A stretch of 64,000 bases of DNA from Imperialibacter roseus (GTDB lineage: Bacteria > Bacteroidota > Bacteroidia > Cytophagales > Cyclobacteriaceae), in NCBI RefSeq assembly GCF_032999765.1, contig NZ_CP136051.1, positions 6,677,501 to 6,741,500 on the forward strand. Reading direction: 5' to 3'. The position numbers were made by a program, and so were the translations under genes. Of this stretch, positions 1 to 10,123 are shown piece by piece. Under the pieces are notes generated by a model that worked only from the letters and a program-made list of their open reading frames with translations, was not told the DNA's origin and ran no database searches. How positions within the stretch are numbered: the stretch's first letter is position 1; each line of letters starts with the position of its first letter.

Positions 1-823
<823 letters not shown>

Positions 824-1041
824 TTTTATTGAAGAGAGTGCCCCGGACTAGTTCCGGGGCCTGGAACAGCTTGAATGTATTTTCTCTTGGTATGTCATAA
901 GATATTTGTTGTTGGAGGAAGTCCAGCAACGTTTACCTACTCATCAAAAGATGAGTAAGTGAACAATAAGCTATGTGATCCGCCAGTTGGCGGACGACGG
1001 GCTCTGAGCAGAAGGAGCAAGTTGAAAAGATCACGAAGGTC
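824..1041 (+). other. 23S-5S internal transcribed spacer
   Basis: This 218-base spacer holds no tRNA that I can recognise. It contains several perfect or near-perfect hairpins: a GC-rich one at about 840-860, one at 938-957 (TACTCATC loop GATGAGTA), and one at about 980-994 (CCGCCAGTTGGCGG). These are likely precursor-rRNA processing stems rather than terminators, because none is followed by a long T-run. Confidence 0.6.
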
Positions 1042-1297
<256 letters not shown>

Positions 1298-1362
1298 AAG
1301 CTGACGTTCCTCACGCCCCTAGCCGGGCGCCCCTAAATTGACTTCTCAAGGCTTTTATATTG

Positions 1363-1401
1363 GATCAAGCGGGAAACCTGGGGAGTATCGAGAAAGGGTG
1401 T
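1363..1401 (+). repeat. Dispersed repeat, truncated unit
   Basis: This holds only the opening motif (GATCAAGCGGGAAACCTGGGG) and a short tail, then breaks straight into the duplicated 5S. Its tail (TCGAGAAAGG) is closer to the copy at 61.2 kb (CTCGAAAGG) than to the neighbouring unit A. Confidence 0.6.
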
Positions 1402-1476
1402 AAGTTAAGCCTGTCTGCGCCGATGGTAGACTGGCCGTCCGCCTGTGTGCAAGGTGGGAGAGTAGGTCGTTGCCTG
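1402..1476 (+). pseudogene. 5S rRNA fragment (broken duplicate)
   Basis: This is the second copy of the 3' half of 5S. It lacks the 5' half of the gene and carries a 13-base net insertion (GACTGGCCGTCCGCCTGT in place of CTGCT) in the helix after GATGGTA. It cannot fold as a normal 5S RNA and is not expected to be functional. The sequence on both sides is otherwise nearly identical to the intact gene. Confidence 0.88.
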
Positions 1477-1506
1477 ATTTTATCAAACAACCCACAAGGT
1501 TGTTAC

Positions 1507-1538
1507 AAGCCTCTAAGAGTAATCTTAGAGGCTTTTTT
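1507..1538 (+). terminator. Duplicate rho-independent terminator
   Basis: Identical to the terminator at 1183-1214, 324 bases downstream, and carried by the tandem duplication. It probably has little role, because no intact gene ends just before it. Confidence 0.8.
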
Positions 1539-1557
1539 GCGTTTAGGATGATTTAGA

Positions 1558-1624
1558 GTCAAGCGGAAAATCTGGGGCCGGATTGTACTAAGCATAGATT
1601 TTAGAGACCTGTATAGAAAGAAGG
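1558..1624 (+). repeat. Dispersed repeat, truncated unit
   Basis: This is the opening part of unit A as carried by the second duplication copy. It is cut by the next full unit at 1625, so units are nested head to tail. Confidence 0.65.
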
Positions 1625-1755
1625 GATCAAGCGGAAAAGCTGGGGGACGATTGTAGTAAGCATAGATTTTGGAAAGTCTGTATAGAGAGACGCTGACGTT
1701 TCTCACGCCCCTAGCCGGGCGCCCCTAAACTGACTTCTGAAGGCTTTTGTATTGG
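1625..1755 (+). repeat. Dispersed repeat unit B
   Basis: A full unit: opening motif GATCAAGCGGAAAAGCTGGGG, GC-rich palindromic block at about 1704-1727, and closing GGCTTTTGTATTGG. It differs from unit A at scattered positions, so it is an older copy than the tandem duplication. Confidence 0.7.
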
Positions 1756-2052
1756 TATTAGGGTTTGTGGCGGCAAATCGGGCTGCGACATTGGTACTAT
1801 TGTGCTTGACCGCTCAAAGAGGTCTTGAGTACCAGATGTAGATGTTTTCGGCTAAGGGTTGAAGATTTCAATCCAGAGTTCTCTCCCATGCATCTTGTAC
1901 GTTCAGCGAAAGCTAGTTGGTTGATGTATTTTGGCTAGGTCTCTGGACAGAATGTTCGTCCTGTTCAGGCACGGTGCCCTGGAGGGCAGAGCCTAGACTT
2001 TTAGGGAAGCTAATATGCGGGCGCAGGTCGAAGCAAGCCTACAGTTGGCTGT
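1756..2052. other. Intergenic stretch without recognised feature
   Basis: Roughly 300 bases between the rRNA-linked repeats and the floA terminator. I see no convincing ORF, RNA gene or repeat in it. Confidence 0.5.
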
Positions 2053-2083
2053 AAAAAAAACCTCAACACTATTTGTATTGAGG
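2053..2083 (-). terminator. Terminator after floA
   Basis: Read on the minus strand, the stem CCTCAA / TTGAGG is followed by eight T residues. It lies 25 bases past the floA stop codon and would end the NfeD-floA transcript. Confidence 0.75.
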
Positions 2084-2107
2084 CTTCTTACCTTTTTTCG
2101 TGGAGTC

Positions 2108-3130
2108 CTATTCCTTATTCTTGGACTTTGACTTAGATGAGCCTGAGCCTGAAATCGACTCCCTCATTTCAGTGTCAGCCTTTACATTTTGCATTTTGTA
2201 GTAGTCCATGATACCCATGTTGCCTGAGCGGAAGGCTTCTGCCATCGCTTTCGGTACTTCCGCTTCCGCTTCAATAACCTTGGCCCGGGCTTCCTGGGCT
2301 TTTGCTTTCATTTCTTGCTCTAGGGCTACAGCCATGGCTCTTCTCTCTTCAGCCTTAGCTTCAGCCACTTTCAAGTCTGCTGATGCCTGGTCAGTTTGAA
2401 GTTTTGCGCCAATGTTTGCTCCTACGTCTACGTCGGCAATGTCAATAGAGAGAATTTCGAAAGCTGTTCCAGCGTCAAGGCCACGGGCCAACACCAGTTT
2501 GGATATTTTGTCCGGGTTTTCGAGAACAGCCTTGTGTGTAGCGGCCGAACCAATTGATGTTACAATGCCTTCCCCGACCCTTGCAAGAATGGTGTCTTCG
2601 CCAGCCCCACCTACAAGTTGCTGGATATTGGCACGAACGGTCACTCTGGCTTTTGCCACCAATTGGATGCCGTCTGCAGCTACCGCAGCTACAGAAGGGG
2701 TATTGATTACTTTCGGATTAACCGATATTTGAACTGCCTCGAACACATCTCTGCCAGCAAGGTCAATAGCGGTTGCCTGCTTAAATGACAAGTTGATATT
2801 GGCTTTGTCAGCTGAAATAAGTGCTCTGATTACCTGAGGTACATTACCACCAGCCAGGTAGTGCGTTTCAAGGTCTGAGGTTTTCAATTGGCGTTTTTCC
2901 CCAGTATGCTCATCGGTAATAGCGATACCTGCTTTTGTGGCTGTAATTAATGAGTTTACAACAACACTTGGAGGCACCTTTCTGATGCGCATAAAAACAA
3001 GTTCAAGTAGCCCAACCTTTACGCCGGAAAAGATTGCTGTGATCCAAAGGTTCACAGGCACAAAGTATAGGAAAATGAAGAATCCTATAATGGCGGCGAA
3101 AACTAAAAATAGAAAAGAAAGATTACCCAT
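2108..3130 (-). CDS. floA: Flotillin-like protein FloA
   Basis: This 340-residue protein belongs to the FloA (YqfA, UPF0365) family of membrane-microdomain scaffolds, which organise lipid rafts and their client proteins. The first 45 residues hold one or two hydrophobic segments. A SPFH-type domain follows, then the alanine- and glutamate-rich coiled coil ([12 protein letters not shown] region, residues about 240-300) that drives oligomerisation. The C-terminus is a Ser/Lys-rich tail. Length fits the family (about 330). It lies 6 bases after an NfeD gene on the same strand, the usual partner, and the two should be cotranscribed. A second, larger flotillin is encoded at 41.3 kb. Confidence 0.95.
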   Translation of the reverse strand: MGNLSFLFLVFAAIIGFFIFLYFVPVNLWITAIFSGVKVGLLELVFMRIRKVPPSVVVNSLITATKAGIAITDEHTGEKRQLKTSDLETHYLAGGNVPQVIRALISADKANINLSFKQATAIDLAGRDVFEAVQISVNPKVINTPSVAAVAADGIQLVAKARVTVRANIQQLVGGAGEDTILARVGEGIVTSIGSAATHKAVLENPDKISKLVLARGLDAGTAFEILSIDIADVDVGANIGAKLQTDQASADLKVAEAKAEERRAMAVALEQEMKAKAQEARAKVIEAEAEVPKAMAEAFRSGNMGIMDYYKMQNVKADTEMRESISGSGSSKSKSKNKE

Positions 3131-3136
3131 TATTGA

Positions 3137-3610
3137 TTAATTTAAGATTGATTCAACGAATATTTTACTATCGACAATTTTCGAAATCTGTATTTTGGCA
3201 TCGGCTGGTATATAGTCGCCGTTGCTTCGAACTTCCAATATTTTCTCATCAAACAGGCCATTGCCAATTGGCTTTAGGGTCGAGATGGCTTTGCCAACAT
3301 CGCCAACTTTTGCCGTTACGACGATTTCTCCGTTTACTTTCCCTTCCATGGTCGATTTGAGTGAAAATTTCTCCCAAACTCCACTCTTTAAGCTAATCAC
3401 TACCACTGATATCCCAGCAATCAATGAGACGATCGAGGTAATAGCGCCAATGGTATTTCCGAAATACTCGAAACTGAGATAGAGAGCAGCAATACCAAAT
3501 AGACATCCAAGTATGCCAACTATAGTTGTTCCAGGAATAAACACTACTTCGATGACGATGAGTGCCAGCCCGAAAACCACAAGCCCGATAACAATGAACC
3601 ACTCTGCCAT
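3137..3610 (-). CDS. NfeD family membrane protein
   Basis: This 157-residue protein has three hydrophobic segments in the first ~75 residues and a C-terminal soluble OB-fold-like domain (about 90-150, with GKVNGEIVVTAKVGDVG). This is the short NfeD architecture without the N-terminal protease domain. Short NfeD proteins pair with flotillins and are thought to help assemble microdomains. The gene is directly upstream of floA with a 6-base gap, so it is the first gene of a two-gene operon. Its exact biochemical role is not known. Confidence 0.9.
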   Translation of the reverse strand: MAEWFIVIGLVVFGLALIVIEVVFIPGTTIVGILGCLFGIAALYLSFEYFGNTIGAITSIVSLIAGISVVVISLKSGVWEKFSLKSTMEGKVNGEIVVTAKVGDVGKAISTLKPIGNGLFDEKILEVRSNGDYIPADAKIQISKIVDSKIFVESILN

Positions 3611-3670
3611 AATTGTTTAAGTTCCTGAAATTTAGAAATTAACTTCGAGCTTACCTTGAGAAATGTTCGC

Positions 3671-5149
3671 TTAGTAAGCCCTGGCGAAAATTACTCTTTG
3701 CTTGGATGGCTTACCTGTTACCATACATTTTCCGACCTCCTCTTCTCCATCAAGAGGAATACATCTAATGGTGGCTTTTGTTTCGTCCTTCACTTTTTCT
3801 TCCGTTTCTGAAGTACCATCCCAGTGGGCTAATACGAATCCCCCTTTTTCATCCAGAACGCTTTTAAACTCTTCATAGGATTCTACTTTCGTAATCATTC
3901 CTGCTCTGAAGTCATAAGCCTTCTTATAGATATTAGCTTGCATGTCTTCAAGCAGCTGACTTATCGTCGCTGTAAATTCCTCATTCAATGGAATGACTGA
4001 CTTCTCCAGGGTATCCCTTCTTGCTACCTCAACAGTTCCGTTTTCAAGGTCTTTAGGGCCGATAGCGATGCGAACCGGCACGCCTTTTAGCTCATACTCA
4101 GCAAATTTCCAGCCTGGTTTGTGCGTATCACGATCGTCGTATTTTACGGAAATACCTGCTTTACGAAGTTTACTGATCATTTCCTTGGTTACCTCATTGA
4201 TCTTTTCCTTCTCTTCTTCTGAGCGATAAATAGGAACGATAACGACTTTGTTCGGAGCAAGATTTGGCGGAAGTACCAAGCCGTTGTCGTCGGAGTGAGC
4301 CATGATGAGAGCGCCCATTAGTCTGGTGCTTACGCCCCAACTGGTGCCCCAAACATACTCAAGGGCACCTTCCTTCGACTGAAACTTGACGTCGAATGCT
4401 TTGGCAAAGTTCTGCCCAAGAAAATGAGAAGTACCCGCCTGAAGCGCTTTTCCATCTTGCATGAGCGCTTCAATGCAATAGGTGTCTTCTGCTCCGGCAA
4501 ATCTTTCGTTTTCGGTCTTTACGCCCTTTATTACTGGCAGCGCCATGAAAGTTTCTGCAAACTCTGCATATACATTGAGCATACGCACTGTTTCTTCTAC
4601 GGCTTCTGTTTTGGTGGCATGGGCAGTGTGACCCTCTTGCCAGAGAAACTCAGCTGTGCGAAGAAATAACCTCGTGCGCATTTCCCAGCGGACTACATTG
4701 GCCCATTGATTGATGAGTAAAGGAAGGTCTCTATAGGATTGTATCCAGTTTTTGTAAGTGCTCCAAATAACCGTTTCGGATGTTGGCCTCACAATTAATT
4801 CTTCTTCTAACTTAGCCTCTGGATCTACAATAATACCACCTCCGTTTTCATCATTCTTGAGTCGGTAATGAGTGACCACGGCGCACTCTTTTGCGAATCC
4901 TTCTACGTGTGCTGCCTCTTTACTTAAGTAGGATTTTGGTATGAAAAGTGGGAAGTAGGCGTTGGAATGCCCCGTTTCCTTGAACATGCGATCAAGCTCC
5001 TGTTGCATTTTTTCCCAGATAGCGTAGCCGTAGGGTTTAATTACCATACATCCCCTAACTGGCGAATTTTCGGCCAAATCGGCCTTCTTTACCAGCTCGT
5101 TATACCACAGTGAATAGTCCTCGCTCCTTTTAGGTAATCCTTTACTCAT
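3671..5149 (-). CDS. proS: Prolyl-tRNA synthetase, eukaryote/archaeal-like type
   Basis: This 492-residue class II synthetase charges tRNA-Pro. It is the short form found in archaea, eukaryotes and many Bacteroidota, without the large editing insertion of the E. coli type. The motif 2 region ([15 protein letters not shown], about 155-170) and motif 3 ([16 protein letters not shown], about 270-285) are visible. An anticodon-binding domain follows, then the C-terminal domain ending in Tyr that is typical of this form. The ATG at 5149 fits a normal N-terminus. It is transcribed alone, with a possible promoter about 55 bases upstream. Confidence 0.97.
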   Translation of the reverse strand: MSKGLPKRSEDYSLWYNELVKKADLAENSPVRGCMVIKPYGYAIWEKMQQELDRMFKETGHSNAYFPLFIPKSYLSKEAAHVEGFAKECAVVTHYRLKNDENGGGIIVDPEAKLEEELIVRPTSETVIWSTYKNWIQSYRDLPLLINQWANVVRWEMRTRLFLRTAEFLWQEGHTAHATKTEAVEETVRMLNVYAEFAETFMALPVIKGVKTENERFAGAEDTYCIEALMQDGKALQAGTSHFLGQNFAKAFDVKFQSKEGALEYVWGTSWGVSTRLMGALIMAHSDDNGLVLPPNLAPNKVVIVPIYRSEEEKEKINEVTKEMISKLRKAGISVKYDDRDTHKPGWKFAEYELKGVPVRIAIGPKDLENGTVEVARRDTLEKSVIPLNEEFTATISQLLEDMQANIYKKAYDFRAGMITKVESYEEFKSVLDEKGGFVLAHWDGTSETEEKVKDETKATIRCIPLDGEEEVGKCMVTGKPSKQRVIFARAY

Positions 5150-5203
5150 CGAAAAATTAAATTTTGGTACAGATATTGCTTAAATTGTAAATACCATTGA
5201 CGG

Positions 5204-5211
5204 CAAATATA
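5204..5211 (-). promoter_or_regulatory. Possible Bacteroidota -7 element for proS
   Basis: The minus strand reads TATATTTG, an exact match to the Bacteroidota -7 consensus TAnnTTTG, 55 bases upstream of the proS start. I do not see a good -33 TTTG at the usual spacing, so support is partial. Confidence 0.4.
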
Positions 5212-5295
5212 CGTGAATGAAAGGAAACGGGAAGGGAAACTCTTTACGTTGTTTTGTTGTCATTAAATTATAGGGAGTCAAAAAAATATAAAGCT

Positions 5296-6924
5296 ATGAA
5301 AAGGTACACGAAGTTCGCAGCGTTAAAGACAGCTCTAAGCTTAGGGGCATTGATTGCATTGGTGCCTTTTGCGGCTATATCTCAGTCAACTAAAGAAGTG
5401 GACGATCTCTACTTTTCAAAAAATGACAGGGTAAAAATCAAGTATGCCACCAACGACGAAGGGCAACCAGTGACCGAGTCTCAGGCAACTTATGAGTCGT
5501 ATAGCAACAACACGTACAACCCAACTTATTCTGCAAAGACAGTCAACCCTGAGTACATAGCTAAGTATAAGAGTGCTTCGCAGGAAAACGTGCAGGCTCA
5601 GCTTGATGAGCAGGCTGCTCTCGATAATCAGGAGAATCAGAATTATAGCAGCGAAGACTACTATGTGGATGGTTATAACTCCAATGGCTACACCACATCC
5701 GGAGCCAGCACAGTTAATATATATACTGGTGGTTACGGCAACAATTGGAACTCCTGGATGCCATACAATAATTACTATTTTAGCTCGTGGAACAGCCCTT
5801 ACTGGAATCCCTACATCGGCTTTTCAATAGGTTATAGCTGGGGTTGGGGCGGAATGGGTTATGGTTATGGCTACCCTTACGGATTTTATGACCCATGGGG
5901 CTATAGCTGGGGTGGATACTACGGCGGTGGCTGGGGTAGATACGGTGGCTGGGGTTGGAACAGACCTTATAGCTACTACGGATATGGAAACGGCTATTAT
6001 CACGGATTCTACGATGGCTACTATTCAGGCGGTGGCAAAGGAGTATATGCGAAAAATGTAGTAAGGGGTGGAAGAGTGAATAGAAGTGCCGTTGGTGGTG
6101 GCAGTTATGCAAACACGGCCGGGTCTAGCAGATACAGAAATGCCAATGTGCAAAATGTGACTGGGTCGACTGACAGAAGCGGTTCCACGGCATCGAGAGG
6201 AAGAACTGTCTCGAGTTCGACAAGCTCAAGAGACTACTCAGGCACTCAAAACGAATATTTTCAAAGATCCAGGGCTGGCTACACCTCAGGAGTAGGCACT
6301 AGCGACAGGAACACCTCTGCTGTGACCAACAGGAATTCAGGCAGAACCACATATGAGTCGGGCGTAAGATCAAGGAGTTCTTATACGGCAGCTGACAGGA
6401 CTTCTCAAAATGCCAACGCAAGTAGAGGTTCTTCTGCTACAGGAACAACAACTAACTCTAATAGCTCAAGAAGTTTGGCCCCAGCATCTTCTGGAAGGAC
6501 GAACAATAGTTCGACCAACGAATTCAGGGGAGTGGTGCCCAGCAACTCCAGGTCGTCATCTGGGCAGATGAACAGACAGGTAGTTCCTAATAACAATTCG
6601 TACAGAACAAGATCCAATAGCAGTGGCTATTCCAGTCCATCATATTCCGCACCCTCTAATAGTGGGCGAAGCAATAACTCTTACTCAAGCCCTTCTTATA
6701 ACAGAAGCAGCGGCTCGAGCGGTGGCAGCAGAAGTAATTCTGGCTGGTCTGCTCCGGCTCCCAGCAGAAGTAGTGGTGGGTCTAACACCTTTTCTGCTCC
6801 TAGCAGAAGTTCTGGTAGCAGCGGTGGGTTTTCGGCACCTAGCCGATCTTCTGGAAGCAGCTCCGGTGGAAGCAGGTCATCAGGATCCTCCTCGGGGGGA
6901 ACGAGAAGTGGCCGTGGTAATTAA
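5296..6924 (+). CDS. Secreted low-complexity Tyr/Gly- and Ser/Arg-rich protein
   Basis: I do not recognise a named family. The predicted 542-residue protein starts with a signal peptide (MKRYTKFAALK... ending near AAISQS). A short region of normal composition follows (about 25-130), then a Gly/Tyr/Trp-rich stretch (about 145-255), then a long Ser/Arg/Gly/Asn-rich tail. The tail ends in imperfect repeats of SAPSRSSGSSGG. The ATG at 5296 is preferred over an upstream TTG at 5254 because the signal peptide begins there. The composition suggests an extracellular or surface-coating protein. A FadL-like outer-membrane protein follows 26 bases later, so the two may be cotranscribed. Confidence 0.8.
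   Translation: MKRYTKFAALKTALSLGALIALVPFAAISQSTKEVDDLYFSKNDRVKIKYATNDEGQPVTESQATYESYSNNTYNPTYSAKTVNPEYIAKYKSASQENVQAQLDEQAALDNQENQNYSSEDYYVDGYNSNGYTTSGASTVNIYTGGYGNNWNSWMPYNNYYFSSWNSPYWNPYIGFSIGYSWGWGGMGYGYGYPYGFYDPWGYSWGGYYGGGWGRYGGWGWNRPYSYYGYGNGYYHGFYDGYYSGGGKGVYAKNVVRGGRVNRSAVGGGSYANTAGSSRYRNANVQNVTGSTDRSGSTASRGRTVSSSTSSRDYSGTQNEYFQRSRAGYTSGVGTSDRNTSAVTNRNSGRTTYESGVRSRSSYTAADRTSQNANASRGSSATGTTTNSNSSRSLAPASSGRTNNSSTNEFRGVVPSNSRSSSGQMNRQVVPNNNSYRTRSNSSGYSSPSYSAPSNSGRSNNSYSSPSYNRSSGSSGGSRSNSGWSAPAPSRSSGGSNTFSAPSRSSGSSGGFSAPSRSSGSSSGGSRSSGSSSGGTRSGRGN
6640..6915 (+). repeat. Imperfect in-frame Ser/Gly/Arg coding repeats
   Basis: Within the 3' end of the low-complexity gene, short units that encode variants of SAPSRSSGSSGG recur several times. 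Such tracts change length easily by slippage, so copy number may vary between strains. Confidence 0.7.
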
Positions 6925-6950
6925 GTTTTATTCATAAATACCAGACTAAA

Positions 6951-8477
6951 ATGAAGAAGTTGACTAAGCTTACCGTCGTAGGCATGCTAATGGTATGCTC
7001 TTTTGGAAAACTGAGTGCGCAGGTTGAAAGTGGGTCGTTTGGTTATTACACTGATGCGTTAAGATTCAGCAGTATTTCATCTACAACCGGTTCGGCCAGG
7101 ATGCAGGGATTAGGGGGAGCCAATACTTCTCTTGGGGGAGATATCACGACTGCTGCAAGTAACCCGGCAGGTCTTGGATACTTTAACAGGTCTGTGTTTG
7201 CTGTTACACCCTCATTAAATTTTAATACTTCGGACGCCACGTTTGCTGACGAAAAAAATAGCGGATATCTCAATAAGTTCAATTTGAGCACGTTAGGAGT
7301 AGCCTTTAATTTCTCGAAAGGGGACGTTGTTCAGGACAAGTTCAAGGGAGGAACGTTTGCTATTAACTATCAGCGAGTGAATGATTTTTACAATGAATTC
7401 ACATATGAGGGCTACAACGATAATAGCTCGATAATTGACTATTTTCTTGAGCAATCGAACGGCATACCTTTAAACAGCATCGACAACAGAGGGTTGCTAA
7501 GCCTTGCTTACTACAATTATCTGATCAATCCTGTGGCAGGCCAGGAAGGAACTTATGATTCGTTTGTGTTAGGATACCCTCGTCAGAGCGAAACCGTTAA
7601 AACCGTAGGCGGCCAAAACCAGTGGAGCTTTTCTTACGGTGGTAACTACGACGACAAAATTTACTTTGGAGCTGGTTTAGGGATTGTGGGGTTAAGGTAT
7701 AAGAATACTAAACGTTATACAGAGAATAGTTTTTACGACTTCGCTAATGATGCGGATGACCCGACCATCAACAGCATTTCGGCTGACGAAAGTCTTGAGA
7801 TAACAGGAACTGGTGTGAATGCGACTTTTGGTTTCATCTACCGGCCACTGGATCTGGTCAGGTTTGGGGTTTCGTATACTACCCCGACGATCTATGATTT
7901 GAACGAGATAAGCACGTATTCGCTCACTACCAACTACAACAATTTCTATTATGAGCCGGAAGATACGGTTCTTAATGTATTGACCTCCGATGGAGACCTG
8001 TTGGAGTCGAGCTACCAAATGACTACGCCAGGTCGGCTATCAGCTGGTGTTTCAGTATTTGCTGGAAAGAATGGGTTTGTTTCTGCCGATGTGGAGCTGG
8101 TTAATTACTCCGGAGCCAGGCTAAGGTCGAGTGATTTTTCGGCTAATGCTGACAATAGAACGATAGAGAATCTTTATAAGTCGACTCTGAACTACCGAGT
8201 TGGGGCTGAGGCAAGGTTGGATATATTCAGATTGAGAGCCGGTTATGTGCTGTATGGCAATCCTTACGCCAGTTCTGATTCTTCTACCGGGAACAAGCAG
8301 TCAGTTACGGCTGGCGCCGGTATCAGATTAAGCAACTTCTATGTTGACCTTGGCATCATCAATACTTTTTCGAATCAGAATTACTCACCATATATATTGG
8401 CTAACAATGTAAGCCCGGAGGTTAGCATCAAAAACAGAACGACCTCAGGTCTGATTACTTTTGGTTTTACATTCTAA
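6951..8477 (+). CDS. Outer-membrane protein, OmpP1/FadL/TodX family
   Basis: This 508-residue protein has a cleavable signal peptide (to about residue 23, ending LSAQ). The N-terminal region is FadL-like, with a conserved plug-region pattern (SSTTGSARMQGLGGANTSLGG, then TAASNPAGLGYF). Many amphipathic beta strands follow, ending in the aromatic terminus GLITFGFTF typical of outer-membrane barrels. Family members move long-chain fatty acids or other hydrophobic compounds across the outer membrane; the substrate here is unknown. It overlaps the convergent aroK stop by 4 bases. Confidence 0.88.
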   Translation: MKKLTKLTVVGMLMVCSFGKLSAQVESGSFGYYTDALRFSSISSTTGSARMQGLGGANTSLGGDITTAASNPAGLGYFNRSVFAVTPSLNFNTSDATFADEKNSGYLNKFNLSTLGVAFNFSKGDVVQDKFKGGTFAINYQRVNDFYNEFTYEGYNDNSSIIDYFLEQSNGIPLNSIDNRGLLSLAYYNYLINPVAGQEGTYDSFVLGYPRQSETVKTVGGQNQWSFSYGGNYDDKIYFGAGLGIVGLRYKNTKRYTENSFYDFANDADDPTINSISADESLEITGTGVNATFGFIYRPLDLVRFGVSYTTPTIYDLNEISTYSLTTNYNNFYYEPEDTVLNVLTSDGDLLESSYQMTTPGRLSAGVSVFAGKNGFVSADVELVNYSGARLRSSDFSANADNRTIENLYKSTLNYRVGAEARLDIFRLRAGYVLYGNPYASSDSSTGNKQSVTAGAGIRLSNFYVDLGIINTFSNQNYSPYILANNVSPEVSIKNRTTSGLITFGFTF

Positions 8478-8998
8478 AGCCGGGCAAGGAGCTCTGTAGC
8501 TACATCTGATGCTAATTTGTTCTCGGTTGAGATGATGATTTGGGCTTTTTGATAGAACGGAAGTCGCCATGAAAAGCGCTCCTGAAGCTGGGTCATTACT
8601 TCAGACCCGGCCAATCCTTTGAACAATGGCCTTATGCTTTCCCCGGGAGCTACCCTGGCAGCGAGTTCCTTCCAGGATGTTTCCAGATAACACGTGACTC
8701 CATCTCTGTTCATTTTTTCGAGATTATCGAAAAAACAGGGAGTGCCTCCACCAGTGGCTACAACCTTACTATCCTTTGATTCAATAAGAGAGGCAAGGCA
8801 AGCAGCCTCCACTTTTCTGAAATAGTCTTCGCCTTCTTTTTCGAATACTTCGCTGATGGCTCTGCCCTCCCTTTGAACTATTATGTCATCGAGGTCGATG
8901 AATGGAATGCCGAGTTGAGTGCTCAAAAGTTTCCCGACAGTGGTTTTTCCTGACCCAGGCAAACCAATCAAGAAAATAGGTTTTCCGTCAGCCAACAT
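8474..8998 (-). CDS. aroK: Shikimate kinase
   Basis: This 174-residue enzyme phosphorylates shikimate at O3 with ATP in the pathway to aromatic amino acids. The P-loop GLPGSGKTT is at residues about 13-21. The shikimate-binding region FIDLDD follows, then the GGGTP motif near residue 85 and the lid arginine (RPLF). Length is normal. It abuts the upstream DoxX gene with no gap (stop and start adjacent), so it is probably translated from the same mRNA. It converges with the FadL-like gene. Confidence 0.96.
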   Translation of the reverse strand: MLADGKPIFLIGLPGSGKTTVGKLLSTQLGIPFIDLDDIIVQREGRAISEVFEKEGEDYFRKVEAACLASLIESKDSKVVATGGGTPCFFDNLEKMNRDGVTCYLETSWKELAARVAPGESIRPLFKGLAGSEVMTQLQERFSWRLPFYQKAQIIISTENKLASDVATELLARL

Positions 8999-10123
8999 TT
9001 ATCGAAGAAGACTTTGGACATCGTATGCAGTTGGCACATCGTTGAAATGCCACTTGCCCTTCACCAAGCCGTCTTTTACGAGCAGAAGCCCTGGATTAGA
9101 CCTGATGATTGTTTTCAGAACTGTGGCGTCGGAATAGTAGTAAGGAACTGCCAGTTGCACTTCGTGCCTAAAGGCTTCGAAGCTTGTGGGATCTGACGCT
9201 GTCAGTGCCCAGGTGTCTACTTGTCCACTGAGCTGACTGATAAGTGTGTTGATCTCAGAAAAGTGTTCTTTATTGACCTTTTCCACGTTGTAGGTGATCA
9301 CAAACAGCTTATTCCCAGTAAATGTTTCCTGCGTAAAGTCGCCTTCATCGTTCCACACTGCATAGTCTGTGATTTTCGGTTGCACTTCGGGGTTAAGGAT
9401 GACCATTTCCTTGAAGGTGTACGACTTATCCGTGGGGTACTGCTCCATCCGGTACTCTTTGCCATCCTTTTCCATCACGTATTCATACTTCAGTTCGCCT
9501 GACGGCTCCATAAGCTCGGGCAGGTTGTTACCTACTTTGTATGCTCTGAAATCGATGAAAGGAAGGTGACGGATGGCGTATATGCCAATGAAAAGCGATA
9601 GAGCTGTTGCGCCTCCAATGATAATATCTTTGGTGCGACTTTCCTCAGACTCGCTGGCTACAAGGCCTCTTTTGAGGAATAAGAAAGCTATGAAAATGGT
9701 GAGTATGATATCTTTTATGAATGACTCCCACGGAGTAAGTTTGATGGCGTCGCCAAAGCAACCGCAGTCAGTCACTTTGTCAAAATAAGCTGAGTAGAAG
9801 GTGAGAAATGTAAAGAACACAATGATGATAAGCAGCAGCCAGTAGGTGATTTTTACCCGGTAGTTAAGAAGGACGGCGATTCCCAGTACCACTTCCAGCA
9901 CACAAAGAAACACCGCCAATGGTAATGCAAGCGGAACGAATATTTCGAAGAATGAGGCAATGTCGGTAGCGAAAACCTCGAAGTACTCCTCAAGCTTGAT
10001 GGCAGTGCCTACAGGGTCGTTGATTTTGATGGCACCAGAAAAAATAAAGAGACCACCGACGAAAAATCTTGATACTTGTAATAGCCACTTCATTTGCTGA
10101 GATAGTTTAGTTTTATCAAACAA
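8999..10123 (-). CDS. DoxX family membrane protein (BT_3928 type)
   Basis: This 374-residue protein has four hydrophobic segments in the first ~150 residues with the DoxX/MauE-like pattern (FVGGLFIFSGAIKINDPVGTA). A conserved CGCFGD motif lies near residue 120, and a C-terminal soluble region of about 200 residues resembles a thioredoxin-like fold. BT_3928-type proteins are widespread in Bacteroidota and lack a defined biochemical role; involvement in envelope redox chemistry is an inference. The start overlaps the upstream DUF1599 gene by 34 bases, showing tight coupling. Confidence 0.85.
   Translation of the reverse strand: MFDKTKLSQQMKWLLQVSRFFVGGLFIFSGAIKINDPVGTAIKLEEYFEVFATDIASFFEIFVPLALPLAVFLCVLEVVLGIAVLLNYRVKITYWLLLIIIVFFTFLTFYSAYFDKVTDCGCFGDAIKLTPWESFIKDIILTIFIAFLFLKRGLVASESEESRTKDIIIGGATALSLFIGIYAIRHLPFIDFRAYKVGNNLPELMEPSGELKYEYVMEKDGKEYRMEQYPTDKSYTFKEMVILNPEVQPKITDYAVWNDEGDFTQETFTGNKLFVITYNVEKVNKEHFSEINTLISQLSGQVDTWALTASDPTSFEAFRHEVQLAVPYYYSDATVLKTIIRSNPGLLLVKDGLVKGKWHFNDVPTAYDVQSLLR

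Larger units (their letters stand above)
1402..1621 (+). repeat. Tandem duplication, second copy
   Basis: Second copy of the 1091-1297 block. It includes the broken 5S half, a second identical terminator and the start of the dispersed repeat. The junction between copies contains a full dispersed-repeat unit and a truncated one, which suggests that recombination at those repeats produced the duplication. Confidence 0.88.

Noticed and set aside
824-1041. tRNA gene in the 23S-5S spacer or elsewhere in the window
   Set aside because: I found no cloverleaf with a T-loop and matching acceptor stem here or in other intergenic stretches.
5254-5295. Upstream TTG start for the low-complexity secreted protein
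   Set aside because: The signal peptide begins at the ATG at 5296; the upstream extension is non-hydrophobic. The same reasoning was used for 13852, 35916, 46982 and 52936.
6623-6937. 104-codon ORF in another frame of the low-complexity gene
   Set aside because: Low-complexity repeats keep alternative frames open by composition alone.
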